A DNA stretch of 64,000 nt, taken from Osmia lignaria lignaria. Taxonomy: Eukaryota; Arthropoda; Insecta; Hymenoptera; Megachilidae. A program made the translations under genes and the position numbers. Positions 49,313-61,280 of this stretch are shown one piece after another (the first letter of the stretch is position 1; every line of letters begins with the position of its first letter). Under the pieces are notes generated by a model. That model saw only the letters and a list, made by a program, of their open reading frames with translations. It was not told the origin of the DNA and searched no databases. The stretch is taken from NCBI RefSeq assembly GCF_051020975.1, contig NC_135035.1, positions 6,262,001 through 6,326,000 on the forward strand, in the 5' to 3' direction.

Positions 49313-49361
49313 CGCCACCACTACCACCGCTCCTACCACCACCATCGCCACCACCACCGCG
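49313..49361. repeat. CCA/CCG trinucleotide-rich repeat
   Basis: Imperfect CCA triplets interrupted by CTA, CCG and TCG. Confidence 0.6.
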
Positions 49362-50742
49362 TTCGCTTCAACCCCGCGAGCTAACCTTGTTTTACTGCCG
49401 TCTTCCGGATTGTCTACCGAATCGACCGAAGCAGTTAATTACTCGTTAATATACTGCCACGCGATATTATCGTTATTTTTCGATCGACTAACGCCGCTAA
49501 ATTCATCCTCAAAGGATCGTTCTGCTCTACCATTTTTCGAGGATAAATTGATCCATCTTCGATTCACCTGTGGATCTTGGAAAAAGAAAGATATCAAACT
49601 ATTAGGAGGGGTTTCAAAGCAAGGGGTGACTTTACGATTCTCGCATTATACAGTCATCGGCCCTTCATTGGGGTTGTTAAAGCGCGCCCTTGGAGGGTGG
49701 CTTTCGAACGCACGATTTATCATTATCTCGATAACTGTGTAAAGATAAGGCGGTCGGCGCCGCGAGTGGGTGCCGTATTCGCGGCGGGGTGGTCGTATGA
49801 TTTACTATTTCCTCGACGCATCTGCTCGCTTAATTAACGTTTCTCCGATGCCATTTCAAAGATACGTATCAACGGGTCGCCGTCGCGGCGTTGAAAGGCG
49901 CGGCGCGGAAATGTCAGCAGTCGATGTAATTGTGTTTCGTGACGTGCTTTATTGCCGCGCGATAAAATTCACCCGACGAGATTTCTTTCTTCTCCCCGGC
50001 GATCTTTTTTCATTTTATTTAATCCATCAGTCCCGTCGAACGTTTCGATTTAACGAACGTAATCGTTATCGATCGATTCCCTCGACGGAGGAGGGGTAGA
50101 GAGTTTACACCCTCGAGCCTTGGCGCGGCGCGTGGCCGCGTGTAAAGTGGAATACATCTCGAAATAATGAACGGCTGACCGCATTTTTCAATGGCTCGTG
50201 CACGTGGTTTAGGGTGATTACACGCGGGCTAGCATATTGCACGGATCGCAGGGGTTGGAAAGCGTGTACGGGGGCGTGGTGTCGATTCACCCTACTTTGT
50301 CGACCTCTTCTTCTCTATCTTCCATCTTCACCCTCTGCACGCGACGATGTTTCCGAATACCTTCTCGGAGAAACATTTTTAAACCAAATCGTCCCCAGGA
50401 TTCACAAATCCCCCGACATTCCGCAGCGTCTCAGATCCGATAGGAGCGAGTGGTTAGAATAATCCATTGGAAACAGAAGCTTCGGACAAACGGTGTGCAC
50501 AATGGCACAGCGCAGCGTCCCGACGTCGTTGTGTTTTCGGCTATCTCTCCGCGAGGACGGACCTCTCATTGCTACCACGTAGCGGCGCAGTCAGCTATTA
50601 TGTTTATTAAGTTGCCGGGGTTTGGGTTGATTGTACGAGAGTAAAGGCGTGCTGTAGGAGGACGGCAGAGAAGGAGGACGTAGCAGAAGGTGGTTGGCGA
50701 GGGGTCGGATGGTTTAGAAGCAGGGGGGTGTATTGTACCGAG

Positions 50743-50760
50743 CATTGTCTGCCCCATTGT
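50743..50760. promoter_or_regulatory. Tandem Sox cores
   Basis: CATTGT at 50743 and 50755, same strand, 12 bp apart, with TATTGTA at about 50731. A one-turn spacing suits cooperative HMG binding on one face of the helix. Confidence 0.35.
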
Positions 50761-53700
50761 GTGACATCACGGCCCGATAACTGCCGATAAGACCGCGGCA
50801 ATGCTCAGCTTGTGTGCACGTGTACGTGCCGGACGTTTGTGTGTTTGCCCGCGGAGAGAGAGGAGCTGCTAGATACGAAAGAAATATAATGTAGGTAGAG
50901 AGTAGAGAGGTTATAGAGGCAGCGTCGTTGCCCCAGGAGGAGGACGGCTGATGGAGGTCGAGTGACTTTGCGGGGTGCTCGCCCCTTTATTCTTCCGATT
51001 CCTCGTACCTCTTCCTCGGATCGAGATCGCATGCCGTTGCTAAACGCCTCTCTCGTCCTTTGTGCCTCCCTCCACCTGCCTGGCCCTCGAGCCTTGAACT
51101 CGCGTTACCCTCGTTCACCGATACTCGCCAGTTATTGGAAAGTAGATCCAGACGCGGTTGCGCGGTAGTCGGTATCTGTCGGCACTTTACATCGCGGATG
51201 ATTAAAAAACCTTGCCTGATTATTTATCTCGACGAGCGGCCGATTTTATCCCGTTGGCTTAAAGGAAGAAGTTTAATCGCGAGGTTTAACGCGTTCGTTC
51301 GGCGCGAAACGCGACTTGAAAGGCCGTGGCACGACTGCACTCGGCTTTCTCGAAATTCCCGGCAATTTCTACAACTTTGCTGCTTAACTCCGCCGGTCTC
51401 ATTAGGACGTGATTTCTGTTCCAGGCGCTGGAGTCTCGGAGGCCCGTGGCGCGGTAAGTGGCACTTTCGCCCTTTTCATTCCAGACAGAGCCGCGGGTGA
51501 GTAATCGTTTAAACCCGTGCGCCACGGCCCGTGGCATTAACGTTGGGCGAGAAGAAGAAGAAGGAAAAAAAAGAAAAAAAATGAAAAAGAAAGAGTGTCA
51601 TTGAGAAGGAAGTACCCCCAGTCCAGCGTAGCTGCCACCCCTCCCCACGCGTGCCACCCTTTTCTCGCCCGACGTTATATTGACCCAACACAGAAGCGCG
51701 CATTCATGCCCGGCCGCGTGGCTACCGGCCGAATATGAATAACAATCAGAAACTATGACCCCTCCCGCGCGATCTATATAACCACCGTAATATATGTATA
51801 CGGTGCCCTTTACGAGCCACCGGCATTTTTATGATAATCAGCCAATCGGGGGACGGCCGAACGCTCCGCTCGTTCCCCCTTCCTACCCTCGCCTATTGTA
51901 AACAGAAATCGTCGCTTGAATTTGTTCCGCGGCGATGCAGAAAAAAGAGCATAAAGAAGATCGCCAAATCCTCGGCGAAATAGAATGATTGACCCGCGAG
52001 GGGAGTTTTTTCGCGTTAATACGGAAGATTTCAGCCCCTATGTATTAAATTCTTTTCTTCTTCCTTGGTTTTCATGAATTCTAATTCTATAATTGCCTCG
52101 CAATTCGGGGGATATCTGTTCAAATATTTGCCGGATCGTATCGAGCCGAATGGCCGTCGAATATTTCGTTGAACGAATCCTCGAAACGAATCCATCCAGC
52201 ACGCTCGGCCCAGTTTCGTGATTCTGCCGAACGCTGCCCCGGCCCGATTCTTCCTTCCCATCCGCGTCTTAGTTCCGCGCGATTACGTTCGTTTGAACCC
52301 GGACGAATCGTTTGAATATCTCTCGAAACGTGGTCAGCCTCTTGTTGGCCGGGCCATTCACGGCCGTTTCTTCATCGGCGCGGCGTCTGGCTGTCGGTCC
52401 GGTCGAGCCGGCGCGGCGTTCAGCGAAATAGAAGCGGACTCCGCGCCACGCCGCGCGCGTTAGCCCGCGCTTCGCGCATTGTACAACGATTTGTACGGAT
52501 TTCAGTTCTCTTGCTGTGTGGGCGCGTACACGCAGCGGCCGCCTCGGATCGCTCGTCTTGAGAGCGCGTTCTATGCTCATCTCGCGGCCGGTGCAGGGAG
52601 GTAAAGAGGGCAACGCGTAGATACAGAGATTGGTTAGAGGAGAACGGGATGAGGAGCAAGAGAATCGCGGGCGAGGAGGAAGAAAGAGGAGATGGTGGCT
52701 GGCCGTTTTGTGCGCGCCGCGCAAAAGATGCCTTTGAATCCTTAATTCCCTTTGAAACTCTCATTCTGGGAGCAAAATGGCGAGAACGAACCGTATTCTT
52801 CGTTTGAATGACGTATTGAGCGAGTTTTGTATGCCGTTGCGTCCGCGTGTGGCTCATCCAGAGCCTATGCCTGCTTATACGTAATACGTTCTCTCTTTTC
52901 TCTTCCTACCGCGTTTCTTGCCGCGAAGAAGAGAGCCCACAGCCAGTTGCTCTTTTTTTTTTCTTCTTTCTTCCCTCACCACCCTTTTTCCATAGCTTTT
53001 CTAACCTTCTTTCAACCGTTTCTTCGTTACTCGCGTCACGAGCTTCTTACTTGCCTTCCAGTTTCAACTTTGACCGAAATTCTTTCGCCGTTTCGCCGGC
53101 TAAAATTGACTTTCATTCGGAAAAATTTCTTCGAAAGCGTTTGCGAAGGCTTCGTGTTCAAGAAAGATTGTTATTCCGTCAACGATTACCTGTCCAAGTT
53201 CAATAATCAGCTTCGTTACGCGGTGGCTCGAATGAAAGGAGAAACGCGGTTAGGGAAGGATAAAAGGGGGAGTACCGAAGGAAGGGCGGTGGATCCGAAA
53301 CCGAAGGGAAAGGGTGGGTGATCTTGCGGACTTAATCGGGCATCGATGCTTTCCTTCGCGAACAATTGACGTCTGACTTTGACGCGCCCTCTGACACTTT
53401 CTCCGCCACTCTCTTTCTTCCTCGTTCTTTGTTCGCTGAGAAATCGACGGAACGCGAAGTCGACGCTCCGATCGATGGTCCATCGTTTACCCGTGGATTC
53501 TGTGATTCTTTTGCGAGGAATCGTTCGACTGTATAATCGAAAAACGAAGCGAAATGCAAACCAATGTCGTCGGAATTCGAAGACCTTTTTTATTTTCATC
53601 TTTCTTCGCTGCGCGACTGTTCTCTTTTGAATCAAGTATTCGGTCGACGGGAGTAACTCGCAAGAAATGTGTTTTGCGTTACTTCTTGGTCCCTTTCGAG

Positions 53701-53915
53701 GGAAAAAGTAGTTCGCGAGACGCTGGTTTTAAGGTTTTAGCAGCGTAGTCGGGAGCGTATTCCTTTTCTTTATTTCCAACAATGTTCCACAATTGCTCCT
53801 TTCGAAGGGAAACGTTAAATCGACGAGTAGAAACTGTTCCAAGGAAAATGGGTTTCATTGCATACGTTAATGAACATGAGACGTTCGAAAATTTATCAAA
53901 TATTTTAAAAAAAAA

Positions 53916-54518
53916 GCTCATTAGTATCCGAACACCCTCTAAAACAGAATACTCTTTTTAAAATTGGACCAAATGACTTGTGATTTTTTGAGGAGCTACA
54001 AAAATTGATATACAATTATTTGAAATAAAATTATAATTTGTCGCAGTCGCAACAAAAATACTGAAAGGCACTTTTTATAATTGGTTCTTTTGGCCCTCTA
54101 ATGAAAATTAAAAATATACATTTTGTAGATTTCAATTTTAAAAATTAAAACATACATGTTGTAGATATTATTAAGCTATATGGATGCTGAAAATTTCATC
54201 GAAATCGGTCAACGTGTCCAAAAGTTATAAGCAATTAACAGCGAAAATCGTGAATAATCTCGATTTTCGCTAATTTTAATTGCTTGTAAGACGCGTTGAT
54301 CGATTTCCATGAAATTTTCAGCATACATATTTTAATTTTCATTACGGGCCCAAAAGAAACAATTACAAAAAGTGCCCTCCAGTATTTTTGTCGCGACTCC
54401 GACAAATTGTAATTTTATTCCGTACAATTGTATATTAATTTTTGTAGCTTCTCAAAAAATCTCAATCCAATTTGAAAAAGAGTATTCCGTTTTAGATGGT
54501 GTCCGGATACTTATGAGC
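53916..54518. mobile_element. 603 bp Tc1-type palindromic element
   Basis: Almost complete inverted repeat. The left end GCTCATTAGTATCCGAACAC and the right end, inverted, GCTCATAAGTATCCGGACAC, are of the Tc1 terminal type (AGTATCCG-ACAC). The arms run through TCTAAAACGGAATACTC, CAAAAAATCACAAG-like and CACTTTTTGTAATTG words to a centre near 54230. No transposase coding. AT-rich and therefore conspicuous in the GC-rich surroundings. Confidence 0.85.
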
Positions 54519-54774
54519 GGGGGTGTAGGTGGCCCCGGTTTGTCGTAGCAGGAACAAAGTCTCTGGCACACGGCAGTTCTGCCAAGAATTCCGCATTATC
54601 GGCCGGGTTTCTCGCGGATACAATTTCCCAACACAATTTTCTTTTCAGTCGCCCGAGCGAATCTAGCCCGGCCCGGCTGGTGGTGGGTGGCAAATGGCAA
54701 AGGGGGTAGGGTGAGAAAGAGAAAGAGTTAGGTTTGATGGAGGGGGAGGCAGAGCAGCGCAGCCCATATTCGTG

Positions 54775-54962
54775 CATTGTGGCACGTTCCATCGCGTTCT
54801 CAACTGAACTGAACTCGACTCAACACTGGAGGACACAATGGGCGGTATGAATAAGTATAACAGACAGACACCGGTACAGACAGACACAGGTAGCTCAGGC
54901 CGCAGTATGTGAATGAGGAACCCATTTGATAACACGCCTCCACAGCCACCCAGGTCCATTGT
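54775..54962. promoter_or_regulatory. Three Sox cores in 190 bp
   Basis: CATTGT at 54775, ACAATG at 54835 and CATTGT at 54957, the last two each next to a G (ACAATGG, CCATTGTG). Confidence 0.3.
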
Positions 54963-55728
54963 GTCGCTTCCTATTCAGCTGCTCTATGCCCTCTTCTCCT
55001 CCTAACCCCTCTTCGCCTCCTTCTACACCCCCACCGCTTCTGCTGCTCCTGCTCTTCCTCACCCTCTCTTCATCCGCTATCTTCCTCCCCGCCGCCACCC
55101 GCGCCTCTTTCCTTCCGATATCGCCGCGGAAATCTTATCCTGTCGAGCCTATACCTTCCGTACGCGCGAAAAACCATACACCCGTTCATCCTCGTTACAA
55201 GCTTCCGCCCGCGCATTGTCGCCCCCTTTGAAATACCATTATCTCGGCTCGTTAACATTTTCGCGCTCGCGTTATCGAAAATTTTCACACCGGCCCACGC
55301 GACGGTTAGATAAAAAGAGGATCGCTTCAGCGTTTCCTTTCATTCTGATAGTAATTTTTATCTATCGAACCGTTACTTTGGGAAGCTCCGCGGGGTTTAC
55401 GATCTTGTTGCAGGAAGATTGGATCCTTTAGAGAGGAGCTAAGAATTTTCATCATTTTTTACAAGCCATCCGGTGCTCGCAACCTTGTGGCATAGATCCT
55501 TCCGAGATCATGCTTCCCCTTTAAGTTCGATTAGCAACGATCGAAAAATCGTCGCGAACCCGAAGCAACCGAGACACGGGAGAGAAAATTTGGGAAGTTC
55601 GAATATTTATCGAAAATGCAATATTCAATCGAAACGGGCAGACATTTGCGAAAGGTTGAATGCTAGTTTACCGGTCGCGTCCATCGGATTCGAATCGATT
55701 TTCTAGTCAATGTCGAAACGGACCGGCA

Positions 55729-55980
55729 ACAATGCTCCGATTTTCGGGATCTCGCTAGCATAAATAGCGAACACCGAAGGTCCTGTAGGTGTGGTGGTTG
55801 CCGGTGGACCATCCAGCTCCAACTATCCCAACGAGCCTCTCCGTACGTACGTGTACGTTGTACACCGAGTACCGACAACAATGAGGCAGAGACAAAGGCC
55901 AGGTACAATGCTGATGTTGAACTCGACTGATTTCGACGATTTTTGGCCTTTGCATGTGCATCGCGCGTTACTCGACAATG
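55729..55980. promoter_or_regulatory. Four co-oriented Sox cores in 250 bp
   Basis: ACAATG at 55729, 55878, 55905 and 55975, all in the same orientation, with further copies at 56183 and 56312 downstream. Confidence 0.35.
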
Positions 55981-56694
55981 ATTCCCGCATACGTAATCAT
56001 CGCTATGGGCAGGGAAGGCTGGTACACTCGCGATGCAGTGGCTCTCACGCGCGCCCTCTTTTTCCATCGCGATTCAGCTTGGTCCCGTTTCGTCCCATCC
56101 CGTTCCCGTGACCGTCCCGTTCCATCCTGTCTCCCCGCTCGTTCGCGTTTCGTCCCGGGGCTTTTCAATGCTCCTCTAACGCACAATGACGCCGCGCCAT
56201 CGCGATTCCGCGAGCCGTTTATCGGTTTAAATACCAGCACAGGCCGGATAATAATAATCGTAAGCGATAGCCGATTTATGCCCGCAACCAGCCGTGTTTC
56301 TAGCCGACCGCTACAATGTATCTAATCAATGCCAGTTAATGCCAAAACGGTGTGTGGCTATTTAAATGCGATACTGATAATTACGCGGACTCCGCTGCTT
56401 AATATTCCGAGATTGTTTCGTTTAATCTATTTACCTTTTAGCTATACCGAATCTCTGGCGTTGCTAAAGTGTCGCGGGTACATTAACGAAACTATAAGAC
56501 GGTGAACGCAGCGGGAAGTTAAAGAACGGATTAGACGGTGTTCTTTCGCGAGAATTTTTTGTGAATCGGTCGCGAGGAGGGCCGATCGATTGAGCACCCC
56601 TGACCGCACCTGAATAGATACATTGTGCCGGGGCAGCCTATTGACGGGCGATTGTTCCCTCAACAATAACAACAATATCTGAATAGTCGTCGTG

Positions 56695-56830
56695 CACATC
56701 TCTCGCGCATTGCACGCACCCACGCATCCACGTACCAGCTCGCGCACGCACTCGCTTGCACGCGTGCATCCCTTTGCACGCTCTTCGCACGCCCGCGTCG
56801 CGCATCCCTTCACACGCTCGCACGTACACT
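56695..56830. repeat. CGCA/GCAC-rich degenerate repeat
   Basis: Repeated CGCACGC, CGCAT and CACGCTC words in alternating purine-pyrimidine order over about 135 bp. It has Z-DNA-prone character and no clean unit length. Confidence 0.5.
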
Positions 56831-58193
56831 TTTGCGTTAGGATTGAGAGCATCTCTCGCGGCCTACGAACGCGGTTAAATAGTTAATGGGCCGGTCGTGA
56901 CTCTATTTTCGTAGGATCCACGGGATCGCGCGTGCGGTTACCCCATAGAAACGCGTTTTCAAATTCTCTCGGGGAAGAAGGCGCGTAGTGGGGTGGTAGG
57001 TTATTAAGATGATGAATGAAAATGAAAATCCTTTCAATGGATATTAATGAAATAATTGAGCATAATCGAGGATCGTTGTAAAATATTGTTTATTACCCGC
57101 TTGTAAACAATGGTCTGTAAAGACTCTAGCGAAACGGCTTTGGTACGGTTACAATACTCGATTGAGCGCGCATTACATTTATCGTGAAAATGTATAAGCC
57201 AATTGTAATTATAGCGCACTGTTCGATTGTTCGTGATATTATAATAGATTTGCTACATCGTTTGCGTACAAAGAGACGCCCGATCGTAATTTAACACACC
57301 GGTCAATGGGAATATTATTGACCGAGAAACTATTCGATATTATTTTCGCATAGATTAAATGTTTAAACTAGAGGCAGTCGTAAAAACAAACCTGGTTGTC
57401 GAGCGGTTTGGTCGTCTTTTAATGTTTCGCAGCTCTTCTCTAAATCTGTGTCACTTCAGATTACTTAGATCGTGCTGTTACCGCAAAATCAGTTCTTTGC
57501 AACGTACAGGTATTGTAAAATATTCCTTTACGTTTTGTAAAAAAAAAAAAAAGAAGGATTACGTTCCCTTCTCAGTAATGGACACACGAAAAACGTTTAT
57601 TCCATTCCCGCGGTTTCCAACGACTTGATCACTCGCTGTATGCATAGTTTGCATAGTAAAAAGCCTGGTAACTCCTTAACGCGCGCATAAAAAAAGGTTC
57701 GCTAAAGAATTGACACCGCAGCCCGTAACCGGCCATTCGAATAATCGACGACGGTTCAATATTACCAGATATAATGACACGGGTATGAAAACTGGTGCAA
57801 TCGTCTGACACGAGCAAAAAAAAAAGAAATAAAATAGAAACAGTGCATCATGAAGAAACAAAAATCATAAAAATTTTTCAACAAAACCCCAACGATTATA
57901 TCTGACAATCAATCACCCAGTCAGCGCGATAGCAGCTGACAAAAGGTGAAAAAAAAAAAAAGGATCCATACACAAAAATTGTGTCGCTCATCGAACACGC
58001 GGATACATTGTTTCTCTATCTGTTCGTTTAGTTAGCACCAAGTCAAATTTTCGCGCGTTCACCGTTTCTCTCGTCGTCGATCCTTCTCGATTTTCGTCCA
58101 ATAAAGAACCGGCTGCCGCTTGTCTCTTATTTATCACAGCTTAATGTCCGCAACGTCGTCCTCCGCGTCGATGGTATCCGCCTTGACGATGGT

Positions 58194-59645
58194 TCAAAAC
58201 AGATACGGCGACGGTTCGCTGAAGCCGCATTCTTTGCAGTTTCTCTGTCGAAAAAAAAATCGAAGGTGAAATATCAACGATCTAACGCCTTCTGCGATCT
58301 CGCGTGTACTTCGAGGTTCGAAGTGAACTTGTTTCGAGTCTATTTTGTCCACGATACTGTCAAAATGGTCTAGTCTTAACCACCGAGGAAGAAGGACTGA
58401 TCGAGTCTGTTGGTTCTTTTATCCCCGTCTCCCGTCGCTCGACTCGAGTCACTGAATTTCGTCCCAACAGAAGATAGAAATTTGCAATGCAGAACTTTCT
58501 GACCGCTCGTTATCGCCAAGTTCACGATAAAATCAAAGACGTTCGTGTGGGGGATCTAAAAAGCAAATTTTCCAAAGTACGTGCAAATTTTCAATTCTTA
58601 TCTCCCCTTTTTGATCGACTGAAAATTGTTTAGAGTATCAAAGAAATTAGGATGTTATCGCTGTTGGATCAATTCTCATCGCCATCCTTGACGAACAAAG
58701 TCTCCTTCGTGGGGATGCGATTCGCGGAATTTCCTTACGGCAAATACTGGAGGAGGAGATCTTGGCCCTTCAAGTATTGGACCGTCGGTTTGATCGTATG
58801 TTTACCGGTACTGTACCAGTTTCAAGCTATGGCGAACTCGAGGAGCACAAAGAAGCTAGAAATCCGTGACGCAGAAACACAGACGGAAAGGAACTTGAAC
58901 TTAGGGGGAATTACTTAGGATAATTTTTCACACCGAGAATTATATTTATGCGTACAAGTAATTGTAAGGATTCCGTATCGTGTAATTAATCTACTAATCA
59001 ATGTATCGTTTAATTGATCATCATTTTCCGTACAATGAATCTGATAAATTGTCTTCTAGTATTAAATAACTCATTTATGATGAAAGGTTTCTTACCGTTG
59101 GATACTCCTCGATTAAACCGTATTCGCCTAAACGATAATAGATCGATCGGTTTTCCATGAAGCTTTTGAAATCGTAACGTGGCATCGTCGGGACTCTCAT
59201 TTGCCAGCACGGTTCTCTGATATTCGCTCCTAAGTTTAATATGTCCCGTTGTCTGTAGTAAACACGGAGCTGTGTGCTCGGCTACGAGCAAAGTTATCCG
59301 GTTATTTTTCTAGTTGATAATTGAAATAAGAATATCTATTGCAAATGCAAATAAGAAAATTTATTCGCAATTGATATTCGAATCGTTCCCTACCTTCGGC
59401 TGTTTTCTGGGAGCATCTTCAGCGGGTGTCTCTGGTCTAGAAGAAGCTGGCGTTTGTTCCGGTGTGGTTGATTCGATGGAAGGCACAAAGCTACCGACTC
59501 CACTTGATTCGCTTGCCGTGCTCGGTGAAATCGGTCCACAACCGGCCAAAGTTCTCAGACCTTGCTCGTACAAAATTCTGCTTCCTATCGCGTAAAAGTG
59601 TTCCGCTTCTAAACCAGAAAGAGGCAGAGCTATCGATAATGCCAT
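58194..59645 (-). CDS. Uncharacterised 162-residue protein (3 exons)
   Basis: CDS = complement of 58194-58244, 59096-59281, 59394-59645: 489 nt, all junctions phase 0 with GT-AG (AAG|GTAGGG, ACG|GTAAGA, GTAG|CCGAGC, ACAG|AGAAAC). Exon 1 begins MALSIALPLSGLEAEHFYAI and turns into a Ser/Thr/Pro/Glu-rich low-complexity stretch (about 45-80). Exon 2 is the conserved-looking core, rich in Arg and Tyr (LRVYYRQRDILNLGANI, MPRYDFKSFMENRSIYYRLG). Exon 3 adds RNCKECGFSEPSPYLF with a C-x-x-C pair. I do not recognise the family. An alternative acceptor upstream would put exon 2 in another frame, but that frame looks less protein-like. The 851 bp last intron contains a complete gene on the other strand. 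Confidence 0.65.
58487..58918 (+). CDS. Uncharacterised 124-residue single-pass membrane protein, nested gene
   Basis: Two exons, 58487-58576 and 58634-58918, phase 0 (TCC AAA|GTACGT ... TTTAG|AGT ATC), 375 nt, 124 residues. The N-terminal 60 residues are basic and helical (FLTARYRQVHDKIKDVRVGD). A basic patch GKYWRRRSW precedes one membrane segment of about 19 residues, YWTVGLIVCLPVLYQFQAM (about 79-97), and a short charged tail follows (KKLEIRDAETQTERN). There is no signal peptide, so a membrane-anchored protein, perhaps of mitochondria or ER, is possible. The family is not recognised. It lies wholly inside the last intron of the minus-strand gene at 58194-59645. If translation began at the internal Met at 58652, only the second exon would be coding. 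Confidence 0.65.
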
Positions 59646-60224
59646 TTTTCCACCTTTCTTTTTATGCCGTTCTTCACATGCAAATTTCTGGGTTTCCAGC
59701 TTTGAAATCTATTGATTTCACTTGTATTCAGGCAACCGTTCGTTAGCTGAAGACCGTTACGACGTCAACGGACGACTAAATTAATGTTTAGGGTGTTCAT
59801 CTTATCCCTCTACGATATAACGTATTCGTATGGTGTTTGCGTACTTACGCGCTTATGTGTAATTGTGTGCGAAAGTAAACACGACCTTTTCAATTTTCGA
59901 TTGGAATTATAAACGTATTCTGGATCAAAGATAATAGCGCGGTAGAAATAGAAAGTATATTACGATTATTAATCCAGTCTGATGTATAACAGTGCTCTTA
60001 TACTGTATACTGTATGTGTTTGAATTATAGTTCACAGATTGTTCAATTATTATATTTCAATACAAGACTTTTGCAGAAAGGAGAGTGATAATAAGGGGAT
60101 TTGTAAATACCGCAAAAAATGAGTCGATAAAGTTGCTGTCCTATTTTATCGACGAAAGTCTACCTGTCGTCAGACCTATCGTCGATAAAGTCGTGCAGTT
60201 TCAGTCCTTACCAACGCTAGTTTA

Positions 60225-61000
60225 ATTCACTTGCTAGGGATCGAAGTAAAGTTGGCGCAGAATAATAATATTTCTTATCTTGGAAAATTGCCCCCATTCG
60301 CTCCCTCGGAATCTAAAATTGCTCCAGTCGCAGATATTATATTTAATGAGATACTCGGAAATAAAAAGGTAGAAATTTGTTATCTGCAAAATCGATAGCA
60401 AATGCTCTTTTTACAAAAATATTATGGTACCAAACAGTTGATCTTGATTTGTTATATAAAATTCAATGGTTAGATATCTCAATAACAACTTATTAACAAG
60501 AAGCAATTGAAAATAAATGTTGTTGCGTATCTGCCGGTAAGTTATGACGTCATAAACGACCGTCAGTTATATCTACCGCGTGAAAGTAAATGTCAGCGAC
60601 ATCTGTCATTTGTACTTACATATAATGTTTCTTAATAATTTCTAGCACAAACAGTTGATTTTATTTATTTATTTTCATCACAAACATTTATTTTCAATTG
60701 CTTCTTAGTAATAAGTCCTTATTGAGATATCTGACCTTATAAAACTTATATAAAACTGACCTTAGAATCTCATAAAACAAATCGAGAGCAACCTTTTGGA
60801 ACTATAATATTTTTGTAAAAAGACGATTAGCTATATATTTTGCAGATAATTTTTGCTTTTTTATTTCCGAATATCCCATTAAATATAATATTTGCGACTG
60901 GAGCAATTTTCGATTCCGAGGGCGCAAATGGGGAGCAATCTTTCAAGATAAGAAATATTATTATTCCGCGCCAACTTTACTTCGATTTGCTGGAGTGAAT
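60225..61000. mobile_element. 776 bp near-perfect palindromic element
   Basis: The two halves are inverted copies: ATTCAC..ATCGAAGTAAAGTTGGCGC at the left and the same words inverted at the right end. The arms continue through TAATAATATTTCTTATCTTG, GAATCNAAAATTGCTCCAGTCGC, TTTACAAAAATATTAT and GAAGCAATTGAAAATAAATG to a centre near 60610. A CRE-like TGACGTCA sits at 60545-60552. No coding. Fold-back transposon of unknown class; no secure target duplication. Confidence 0.85.
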
Positions 61001-61280
61001 AATACCGGTAATATCGAAGGAAGTTTTCTTACCGACTACCGTTGATGCGTACGAAAGTTATTGATTACATCTGTTTCTTTTTCATTTTTATAATCATTCA
61101 GATTATTAAACAGTTATTAATACGTATATGAAGTAATCTACCCGATTTTGTACCGAATTGTTGCAATTGTCTTTTGATATATTCAACTTGCTATCTTTGT
61201 ATGCTGGTAAGGAAGATTCTGTTTTACCAACAAGCTGGTAACTTATCCGTGTTTCTGCTAACGACTACTAGAGGGGTTGC
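61001..61280. other. AT-rich spacer
   Basis: No gene or repeat recognised. Confidence 0.4.

Larger units (their letters stand above)
44013..53915. other. GC-rich non-coding region
   Basis: Ten kilobases without a supportable gene. Sox cores occur at about 45035, 45060, 45394, 46533, 47331, 47475, 49267, 50499, 50743, 50755, 52478 and 53779; an inverted octamer ATTTGCAT lies at 46450-46457. Purine islands (48550-48720, 49090-49240) and pyrimidine islands (45690-45760, 46560-46695) alternate. A CCA-rich repeat lies at 49313-49361. Confidence 0.45.
54519..58193. other. GC-rich non-coding region up to the right-hand genes
   Basis: No supported coding exon. Holds two Sox clusters listed separately and a CGCA-rich degenerate repeat (56695-56830). 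Composition becomes AT-rich after about 57.0 kb. Confidence 0.45.

Noticed and set aside
58130..58145. TATCACAGCTTAATG as a miR-2 family member
   Set aside because: The match stops after the seed and no hairpin arm is present.
59010..59291. Alternative minus-strand frame LVAEHTAP... for exon 2 of the 162-residue gene
   Set aside because: The phase-0 splice between the AAG|GTAGGG donor and the GTAG|CCGAGC acceptor gives a more protein-like frame that also joins in phase to the last exon.
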